From Acidobacteriaceae bacterium (GTDB taxonomy: Bacteria > Acidobacteriota > Terriglobia > Terriglobales > Acidobacteriaceae): a DNA stretch of 8,416 nt. The stretch covers positions 1-8,416 of the forward strand of contig JASHTU010000666.1 in assembly GCA_030040395.1 (NCBI GenBank), read 5' to 3'. Of this stretch, positions 1 to 5,391 are shown in pieces. The notes below the pieces were generated by a model, which had not been told where the DNA came from, searched no databases, and was given only the letters and a program-made list of their open reading frames with translations. Every line of letters starts with the position of its first letter. Position 1 is the first letter of the stretch. A program made the position numbers and the translations under genes.

Positions 1-198
1 CCCTACTCGCCAGACTTGAACCCCATCGAAAAGGCCTGATCCAAGTTCAAGAAGTTTCTCCGCGACGCCAAAGCACGAACCAAAGAAGCTCTGGATCAGG
101 CCGTCACCGATGCCCTCAAAACCATTCCTGCCAACAATGCCGCCGCCTGCTTCCGCCACTGCGGCTATCAGGGTACAGCAATTGTGGGTTTGCTCTAG
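1..198 (+). pseudogene. IS630-family transposase, 3' fragment with in-frame stop
   Basis: Reading frame 1 gives the C-terminal end of an IS630/Tc1-type DDE transposase, the enzyme that cuts and joins the ends of the element at TA targets. The start of the fragment reads PYSPDLNPIE, the family motif carrying the last catalytic acidic residue. It is followed by a basic stretch (SKFKKFLRDAKARTKEAL) and the closing RHCGYQGTAIVGLL before TAG at 196-198. Codon 13 (37-39) is TGA where the family almost always has tryptophan (NPIE-x-x-W), so a single TGG to TGA change has broken the frame. The 5' part lies outside the window, so I cannot say whether the rest is intact. Family assignment is firm; the pseudogene call rests on this one stop. 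A recoded tryptophan is unlikely, because TGA ends genes elsewhere in the window. Confidence 0.85.
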
Positions 199-704
199 TG
201 CTGATTAAGTCGGCCAGTGTCGAGGAATCCGCGTTCTCCTGTTGAAGAGCGCAACAAGGGACCCTTGCCGGGTCGCGGTAGGATCGTCGCCAAACCGGAA
301 GTAGAGGTGACGTGGCTCGCTCTCACTTCTCCTTTGGCCGTGCTCCTTCCCGCAACTAACGGACATCCCTTCAAGGGGCCCGAAAACTCGGATGTATATA
401 GTACGCGTCAATAAGGCTGATAGGCCGCATACGGCGCGCAGCAATTCAGTCAAACGTCTAAACCCCTGAGAGTGGTTATCCAGGCCGGCTCTACAACGAG
501 CAAGGGCATCCGCAGCAAGGCCAGATGCCGTGACGCAGCGTTTCGTGGTTCAGAACGCGACAGCACGTGCTGGATGATAGCGAGTTGGTTGCGGCGAGAA
601 CACGGGCACTTCCTTCGTCAGTCGTCGTACCGGGGTTGCCGCCGGGAAAGAACGGGTTCCTATCGGGTCCGTCGACGCAAGAATGCAAAGCAAAGCGAAA
701 GGGA
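199..704. other. Gap without a recognisable gene
   Basis: About 500 bases lie between the transposase remnant and the 3' end of the MacB-like gene. Several short open frames exist on both strands (for example 205-453 minus and 217-414 plus), but none shows a family motif, a good ribosome binding site or a protein-like composition that I recognise. The stretch contains small palindromes: CAAGGG-A-CCCTTG at 255-267 and the perfect 12-mer CAGCACGTGCTG at 561-572. I see no terminator with a T-run for the minus-strand operon that ends at 705. The right end of the IS630 element must lie near 200, but its inverted repeat cannot be defined without the left end. Confidence 0.6.
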
Positions 705-2207
705 TTACAACCGCGAACGGGAATCCGCGAACAGGAAGTCCCACGACGCGTCCAGATACGTCCATCGTTGACTGCTGAACCAGCTGGTTGGAAGGCTGGG
801 CACATGCAGGATGGCGTGGCCGCCGGTGCAGATCATCTCCGTCCCATTCCAGCCGAGGAAAGTGCACGAGGCGATGCCCACCTGCGCCGGATGCGTGACA
901 TGGCGCAGGCACACAGGGCAACGCTGGCTCTGATCTGCCAGCGCCCATCGGATCCCGAACAGGCACGCGCAGAAGCTGGCGACGAACTGCAGGAATTCCG
1001 CGGTCGGCGAGTAGTTGGGGAAACTCCAGTACGCAACGTCGAGCGAAGCGAAATACGCAACCAGAGCGATCAGGATGAGTTTAGCCGCCAGGAAGCACCA
1101 GCGGATCGCCTGGCTTCGCAGGGAAGGCGGGCGCGAGGTGAAATTGGATTCGCTTTTCCACACCGACGTGATTGCCGGCAGCGTGAGCACTGCGAGAAGT
1201 AGTGCAAAGAGGTAGATTGAAACAGGGCCGCTGGTCGGCGGGGCGAACGCGAAGCCACGCAGTTCGATTTCGTCTCCATTTGGAGCCGCTGACGTAATCT
1301 CAACCGAGTCCCCGATCATCGCCGCCTGCCCCGCCGCGGAGAGCCGCGCGATGACGTAGCCCTTGGCGCGATCGACTCCGCGCGCCAGTTTCGTGTCGGG
1401 TTCCAGCAGCCACAAGTCCGGATGGTCGGGCATGCGCCACCATCCCGCAGGGACAATGCCCGCGATTTGCGCCTGGCGATGAGCGAAGGTCACGACCTGC
1501 CCGACTACCGCTGGATCGGAGTGGAAGTCGCGCCGCCAGGCCGCCTCGCTCAGCATCGCCTGCGGAAGATTCGCGCGAGGCGCTGAAGCAGCGTCGACCT
1601 TGGGCAATCCCAACACGCCGAACACGCTCTGGCTGGCATGCGCCACCATCCACTCACCCTCTGGCAAGCCCTCCACGGCGACGGACATTCGTTCGGCGCG
1701 ATAAAAAGCAAGACCCGCAAAGAATCGTTGCCGATGCGATCGCCATTCGCCATACTCCGCCGGGGAAATCGACGGCGTCGCAATTTCGTCCGCAGCCCCT
1801 TGCTGGATGAGAATCACTCCCGGCCGCAACGGACTCTGCGCGGCGTCCTCTTCGCTCTTGATTCCCGGCAGAAGCCCGGCCAGTATTGCGCACAACGCCA
1901 GCACGGCGGTAGGCCAGAGCAGGCACTGCGCCGCCGAACCGTGCGCCGCCTCTTCGTTGCCCTTGATTCGCCACCCCTCCCGCCACAGAAAAGCAGCATC
2001 CTGGAACGCGCCCATGCAGAACGCAACGATCTCCCATTCGGCGCACCACGAGAACGCGCCGATCGGCACAGACGCGCGCCGCACGTACCACAACTCGTTC
2101 GACCACTCCCGGCGCCACTCCGCGCGTTGCGCCAAGGGCACGAGCAGGGATGCGCCGCGGAGCAGGCCAAGGTGCAATGCATGCAGAGCGAGGTGGCTGA
2201 ATTTCAT
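705..2207 (-). CDS. MacB-like membrane protein with C-terminal Cys/His motif
   Basis: A 500-residue membrane protein. Residues 30-44 (EWRREWSNELWYVRR) match the short cytoplasmic lead-in typical of acidobacterial orphan permeases. A membrane helix at about 96-115 is followed by a periplasmic domain (about 130-320) resembling the MacB periplasmic core: AMLSEAAWRRDF at 217-228, then SDPAVVGQVV at 230-239 and IAGIVPAGWW at 248-257. Three more hydrophobic segments follow (about 329-350, 368-388, 404-423). The tail has CPVC at 430-433, C448, and C460 with H464, which could bind a metal. At 500 residues it is much shorter than the roughly 800-residue acidobacterial duplicated orphan permeases, so it would be a single-copy relative. 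The start ATG overlaps the padR stop (ATGA), and AGGAGG lies 10 bases upstream inside padR, so the two are translationally coupled. No ATPase is encoded in this operon. Whether it transports, senses or assists the divergent ABC exporter is unknown. Family resemblance is fairly sure; function is not. Confidence 0.75.
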   Translation of the reverse strand: MKFSHLALHALHLGLLRGASLLVPLAQRAEWRREWSNELWYVRRASVPIGAFSWCAEWEIVAFCMGAFQDAAFLWREGWRIKGNEEAAHGSAAQCLLWPTAVLALCAILAGLLPGIKSEEDAAQSPLRPGVILIQQGAADEIATPSISPAEYGEWRSHRQRFFAGLAFYRAERMSVAVEGLPEGEWMVAHASQSVFGVLGLPKVDAASAPRANLPQAMLSEAAWRRDFHSDPAVVGQVVTFAHRQAQIAGIVPAGWWRMPDHPDLWLLEPDTKLARGVDRAKGYVIARLSAAGQAAMIGDSVEITSAAPNGDEIELRGFAFAPPTSGPVSIYLFALLLAVLTLPAITSVWKSESNFTSRPPSLRSQAIRWCFLAAKLILIALVAYFASLDVAYWSFPNYSPTAEFLQFVASFCACLFGIRWALADQSQRCPVCLRHVTHPAQVGIASCTFLGWNGTEMICTGGHAILHVPSLPTSWFSSQRWTYLDASWDFLFADSRSRL

Positions 2208-2530
2208 TGCGCCTTCGCCTCCTCGGTCGGAATCAGACGCGCCAGCAAGGGGTAGCGTTTTCGGGAGGCGTCGAGGCTCACCTTTCCCGCGGCGGTGAGC
2301 TTGTAGTACTTACGCGGCGGTCGCTGCTCCGCGTCGGCAATCGACTGGCGCTCCCAATGCGAGCGAATCAGGTTATCGCGTTCCAGGCGGCGCATGGCCG
2401 GGTAGACGGTTCCGCTGGGGAGCCCGGTCATCTCCATGATGCTGAAGCCGTACATGTATCCGGCATGAATAGCCTGCAAGATCATGGCGGCGGTGTGCGA
2501 TAGTTTTGGTTCGGCGCCCATGGCCAGCAT
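2204..2530 (-). CDS. PadR-family transcriptional regulator
   Basis: A small winged-helix DNA-binding protein of 108 residues from the chosen start (MLAMGAEPKLSH). The PadR pattern is clear: a first helix (AAMILQAIHAGYMYGFSIME), the recognition region LPSGTVYPAMRRLERDNLI, and a wing ending in PRKYYKLTAAGK. PadR proteins are usually dimeric repressors released by small hydrophobic ligands, and acidobacterial genomes hold many copies next to MacB-like permeases. The frame stays open upstream to 2629, but that extension crosses the promoter region and overlaps the divergent ATPase start, so I reject it. ATG at 2530 has AGG four bases upstream; ATG at 2521 is an alternative giving 105 residues. 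The AGG belongs to the CTACATAGG repeat arm, so protein bound there would cover the translation start region of its own gene, which suggests autoregulation. The gene is the first of a two-gene minus-strand operon with the MacB-like gene. Confidence 0.9.
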   Translation of the reverse strand: MLAMGAEPKLSHTAAMILQAIHAGYMYGFSIMEMTGLPSGTVYPAMRRLERDNLIRSHWERQSIADAEQRPPRKYYKLTAAGKVSLDASRKRYPLLARLIPTEEAKAQ

Positions 2531-2534
2531 GATA

Positions 2535-2551
2535 CCTATGTAGACATCTAC
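2535..2551. promoter_or_regulatory. Putative PadR operator, padR-proximal site
   Basis: CCTATGTAG (2535-2543) is one arm of a perfect 9-bp inverted repeat whose partner CTACATAGG lies at 2586-2594. The arm also runs into a local palindrome, GTAGA-CA-TCTAC (2540-2551), and contains ATGT-AG-ACAT (2538-2547). ATGT/ACAT half-sites are the usual PadR recognition pattern, although the common spacing is eight bases rather than two. It abuts the padR start. Binding by this PadR is inferred from position and motif. Confidence 0.55.
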
Positions 2552-2580
2552 TTGACAATTCCAAAGTTCTTTGTAATGCT
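2552..2580 (+). promoter_or_regulatory. Probable promoter of the ABC transporter operon
   Basis: A perfect -35 box TTGACA (2552-2557) is followed after 17 bases by AATGCT (2575-2580). That is a weak -10 (three of six matches to TATAAT) but has TG one base upstream (2572-2573), as in extended -10 promoters. Transcription would start near 2587, inside the putative operator, about 25 bases before the ATPase ATG. The -35 is convincing; the exact -10 is not. Confidence 0.55.
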
Positions 2581-2594
2581 GAATGCTACATAGG
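2576..2594. promoter_or_regulatory. Putative PadR operator, ATPase-proximal site
   Basis: ATGC-N8-ACAT (2576-2591) differs by one base from the PadR consensus ATGT-N8-ACAT, and CTACATAGG (2586-2594) is the perfect inverted partner of 2535-2543. The site covers the predicted -10 and transcription start of the transporter operon, so a bound repressor would block the polymerase. It also contains the tandem AATGCT-G-AATGCT (2575-2587). Assignment is by motif and position only. Confidence 0.55.
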
Positions 2595-2611
2595 ATAGCC
2601 CGGAGGGCTCC

Positions 2612-3385
2612 ATGCTCGAGGTGCAGCATATTTTCCGCAGCTTTCGCGGCATACCCGCGGTTCAGGACGTCAGCTTCCGTATCGCCGCCGGAGAGATCGC
2701 CGGATTCCTGGGACCGAACGGCGCTGGAAAATCCACTACCGTGAAAATCATCACCGGCCTGCTACGCGCCAACGAAGGCCGGGTGCTTTTCGAGGACAAG
2801 GATATCCGCGAGGACATGGTCCACTATCGCACCCGCCTGGGCTACGTGCCCGAAGAAGCGCATCTCTACGCCTACCTGTCGGGGCTCGAATATCTGCAGC
2901 TGGTCGGCCGGCTGCGCGGCATGGACGAACGCATCATCGAGCGAAAGGCCACTTCCCTGCTCAGGCTCCTGCTTCTGGAGTCATGGCAGCACTCGCCCAT
3001 CTCCTCGTATTCGAAAGGAATGCGGCAGCGGGTGCTGATCGCCGCCGCGCTGATACACGATCCCAGTTTGTTGATCTTCGACGAGCCGTTCTCCGGCATG
3101 GATGTCGTCTCCGCCCGCCTGTTCAAGGACCTGCTCGAAATGCTATCCGCGCAGGGCAAGGCCGTGCTTTACATCTCGCACGTGCTCGAAACTGTGGAAC
3201 AAGTCTGCCATCGCGTGATCGTGATCGGCAAAGGCAGGGTGCTGGCCGACGCCAATCCAGCCGAACTAGCCCGGCTGATGCATCTCTCCAATCTCGAGAA
3301 TGTCTTCGCTCAGCTCGTGGAGCAGCAGGATACCCGCGCCGCCGCGAAGGAGATTGTGGAGGTCATGCAGATCCCCTATGCCTGA
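2612..3385 (+). CDS. ABC transporter ATP-binding protein (ABC-2 exporter type)
   Basis: A 257-residue cytoplasmic ATPase that would power an ABC exporter. All nucleotide-binding motifs are intact: Walker A GPNGAGKST (34-42), ABC signature YSKGMRQR (133-140), Walker B LLIFDEP (153-159) with catalytic E158, D-loop SGMD (161-164) and the switch histidine H190 (YISH). The Q-loop region reads YVPEE (78-82), with Glu where many ABC ATPases have Gln, as is common in the CcmA/ABC-2 group. Residues after about 215 form a short C-terminal tail. The ATG at 2612 is set by GGAGGG (2602-2607). It is the first gene of a two-gene operon and overlaps the permease gene by 8 bp, which points to a fixed stoichiometry with that protein. 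Expression is probably repressed by the divergently encoded PadR protein. The substrate is unknown. Function as an ABC ATPase is certain; export is inferred from the subfamily. Confidence 0.95.
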   Translation: MLEVQHIFRSFRGIPAVQDVSFRIAAGEIAGFLGPNGAGKSTTVKIITGLLRANEGRVLFEDKDIREDMVHYRTRLGYVPEEAHLYAYLSGLEYLQLVGRLRGMDERIIERKATSLLRLLLLESWQHSPISSYSKGMRQRVLIAAALIHDPSLLIFDEPFSGMDVVSARLFKDLLEMLSAQGKAVLYISHVLETVEQVCHRVIVIGKGRVLADANPAELARLMHLSNLENVFAQLVEQQDTRAAAKEIVEVMQIPYA

Positions 3386-5213
3386 AGCCTTCCAGCGCCT
3401 CTTCCATCGTGACGACTTCGCGGCCGTGCAGTCCTTGAATGTCCAGGCTGCCCTGGGTTTGATGATTCAGCCTGAGCGCAGCCAGTTTTCGCTGCTGGTG
3501 CGCCACTTTCTCGAGCGCTTCTTCAACCACGAGACCGCCTCCTCGACCGGGGACGGCAAAACGCGCATGGTGCAAATTGCGTGCGCCGCCGGCTTGCCAG
3601 GCCTGGCGGTCGCCGTGTACCTCTGGCCGGCGTATCATCCCTTTCCCGGGTGGCCTCCAGGGCGCACCGCCGCGGGACCGCCGCCCTACTGGGCGCAAGT
3701 CAATCATCACTTCTTCTTCGTGATGTACTCCTTCGTCGTCATGGGGCTGGCCACGCTCTTTGAATGGGATCTCTTTTTCCCCGATCTGCTCGATGTGTTC
3801 GTGCTCGGCCCCCTGCCCATTGCGCCCGCGCGAGTATGCCTGGCCCGAGTCGCGGCAATTGGGATCTTGATCGCAGGATTTCTATTCGACGCCAACTTTC
3901 TCGCGCCGCTCATTCTTCCTCTCGCGACGGATTCGCCCGATCTTGCCGGCCTGGAGTCTGGCCACCTCACGGCCGTTGTCGTTGCTGGACTCTTCGCCGC
4001 CGGGCTCGTGCTCGCGCTCGAGGGAACGCTTCTCGCCCTGCTTGGGGAAAGATTTTTCCGGCGCATCTCTCTTCTCCTGCAGGGTGCGGCCGTGGCAGGA
4101 TTTCTCGTTCTTTTGCTGTTGTCTCCTGTGCTCTCCGGCGTTACGCCCGCGTTTTTGCAATCGGGGCATCTGCTTGCACGGTGGTTTCCGCCCTTCTGGT
4201 TTCTCGGCGCCTATCAGCAACGATTAGCGGCGCCGTTCGGAGCGCCGATGTGGAACGCGCTGGCGCGCCGTGGCGAATTGGCCACGCTTTTTGTCTGGAC
4301 GGTCGCGCTCCTGTCCTATCCACTCGCCCATATACGCCGGGTGGTGGCGCTGGTGGCGGGGACCTCCTCAAAATCCGGGCGGAGCCGCATTTTCCCTCCC
4401 TTGCGCCCGCTCCTTCACGCCACCGCAATTCGCTCTCCGCTGCAGCGCGCGGTATTTCACTTCATCGGGCAGACCATCCTGCGTGTCCCGCGGTACCGCA
4501 TTTATCTCGTCCTCTACGGCGGCGCGGGCCTCTCGCTTGTAGTTGCCACCATCCTCCGATTCACTGTGCTGAGCGGCCGGTTGCGCGCCGGCATGTCAGC
4601 CGATGGCGTGCGCGTCGCCATTGGCATCATTGCGTTCTGGGTGGTTGCCGGCCTGCGCGGCGCGTTCGTGTCACCGGGGAATCAGCTCGGCGGCTGGATT
4701 TTCCACACCATCCACGGCAAGCCGCCGATATTCGAGGACGCCATTGATGAACTGCGGGCGGCAACCCGTTGGGCGTTCCTGTGCAGTGTTTTCGTGACCT
4801 TCGCCGCCATCGGCATCTTCCAGTTAATGGCCCCGCCCGAACTACGCACCGTGTCTTCAGTGATCGCGCAGTCCGTGGTGGGCGCAGGGCTCTGTCTCCT
4901 GCTTACTGACGGCTTCTTCCTCAATGTCACCACCATACCCTTCACCGGCGAGGCCGCGCCAGACCAGGAGAATCTCGCCTTTATAGTGCTGTGGTACGTT
5001 ACCCTCTTCCCCTTCGTGACCACCCTCTCGCTCGGCTGCGAATTATTGCTCGAACGTGGAGGAGTGCGCGTTGGAGTCGCGTTCACGATCATTCTTCTTG
5101 TTCATTTCTGGCTGCTGAAGCGTCAACACGCCGTCGTGCGTCTTTATTGCAGTCAGCCCAGCCTGGAAGAAGGCGAAGAAGAGTTTCCTACGAAGCTGGG
5201 GCTCCGCTACTGA
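3378..5213 (+). CDS. Multi-helix membrane protein, probable ABC exporter permease
   Basis: A 611-residue, strongly hydrophobic protein with about twelve membrane segments by eye (near 63-83, 109-128, 153-170, 196-220, 232-253, 301-318, 373-393, 411-430, 464-483, 494-512, 535-552 and 563-580). The N-terminal 60 residues and the loop around 330-370 are polar, and the tail is acidic (SLEEGEEEEF-like, about 595-603). I see no enzyme motif and no periplasmic MacB-type domain. The segment EWDLFFPDLLDVFVLGPLP (129-147) resembles a motif I associate with large acidobacterial ABC-2-type permeases, but I cannot name a family with confidence. I chose the ATG at 3378, which overlaps the ATPase stop by 8 bp. 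The frame is open up to 3300, but the extra 26 residues (rich in R, S and P) are the ATPase gene read out of frame. GGAGG at 3358-3362 is rather far away, so initiation probably relies on coupling. Twelve segments in one chain could form a complete transmembrane unit with an ATPase dimer (inference). Confidence 0.8.
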   Translation: MPEAFQRLFHRDDFAAVQSLNVQAALGLMIQPERSQFSLLVRHFLERFFNHETASSTGDGKTRMVQIACAAGLPGLAVAVYLWPAYHPFPGWPPGRTAAGPPPYWAQVNHHFFFVMYSFVVMGLATLFEWDLFFPDLLDVFVLGPLPIAPARVCLARVAAIGILIAGFLFDANFLAPLILPLATDSPDLAGLESGHLTAVVVAGLFAAGLVLALEGTLLALLGERFFRRISLLLQGAAVAGFLVLLLLSPVLSGVTPAFLQSGHLLARWFPPFWFLGAYQQRLAAPFGAPMWNALARRGELATLFVWTVALLSYPLAHIRRVVALVAGTSSKSGRSRIFPPLRPLLHATAIRSPLQRAVFHFIGQTILRVPRYRIYLVLYGGAGLSLVVATILRFTVLSGRLRAGMSADGVRVAIGIIAFWVVAGLRGAFVSPGNQLGGWIFHTIHGKPPIFEDAIDELRAATRWAFLCSVFVTFAAIGIFQLMAPPELRTVSSVIAQSVVGAGLCLLLTDGFFLNVTTIPFTGEAAPDQENLAFIVLWYVTLFPFVTTLSLGCELLLERGGVRVGVAFTIILLVHFWLLKRQHAVVRLYCSQPSLEEGEEEFPTKLGLRY

Positions 5214-5297
5214 AAGCCCGTAGGGAAAGCAATGGAACCAAAAAACAAGAAAAAACGTAGAGGGGAACAGCGTGGATCAGCGCACTTCCCGATTATC

Positions 5298-5337
5298 GGT
5301 AATGACAGCCCCTTTTTCCCAAACGGCTTTCATTACC
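5298..5337 (+). repeat. Imperfect hairpin between permease and receptor genes
   Basis: GGTAATGA (5298-5305) pairs perfectly with TCATTACC (5330-5337). After one mismatch (5306 with 5329), AGCC (5307-5310) pairs with GGCT (5325-5328). This gives a 12-pair stem with a 14-base loop that contains TTTTT. No T-run follows, so it is not a standard intrinsic terminator for the transporter operon. It may be an RNA structure in a read-through transcript or a protein-binding site upstream of the receptor gene. Confidence 0.55.
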
Positions 5338-5342
5338 CATCA

Positions 5343-5371
5343 TTAACCGTCTAAGCACGCGAATCTAACCT
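5343..5371 (+). promoter_or_regulatory. Weak candidate promoter of the receptor gene
   Basis: TTAACC (5343-5348, four of six to TTGACA) and TAACCT (5366-5371, three of six to TATAAT) are separated by 17 bases and lie just after the hairpin, 20 bases before the receptor ATG. Positioning is right but the boxes are poor. The gene could instead be transcribed from the operon upstream. Confidence 0.25.
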
Positions 5372-5391
5372 TGTCAGCGGAAGGGGAGCAT

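Noticed and set aside
561..572. Perfect palindrome CAGCACGTGCTG as an operator
   Set aside because: It is a single copy, far from any gene start and without a promoter nearby. A 12-base palindrome of this composition may be chance.
550..966. Minus-strand frame of 138 residues overlapping the end of the MacB-like gene
   Set aside because: Most of it is a shadow of the MacB-like gene in another frame, with no motif of its own.
2531..2629. N-terminal extension of the PadR frame to an ATG at 2629
   Set aside because: It would run through the divergent promoter, the repeat arms and the ATPase start, and adds residues not typical of PadR proteins. The ATG at 2530 (or 2521) fits the family length.
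3300..3377. Upstream extension of the permease frame to an ATG at 3300
   Set aside because: The added 26 residues are the out-of-frame shadow of the ATPase gene, rich in Ser, Arg and Pro. The ATG at 3378 gives the normal short overlap of coupled genes.
3764..4747. Plus-strand frame of 327 residues inside the permease gene
   Set aside because: The product is dominated by Arg, Ser, Pro and Ala, typical of a shifted frame in GC-rich coding DNA. The permease frame there has clear membrane helices.
5298..5337. Intrinsic terminator for the transporter operon
   Set aside because: The stem is AT-rich at its base and no T-run follows the right arm, so I list it only as a hairpin of unknown role.
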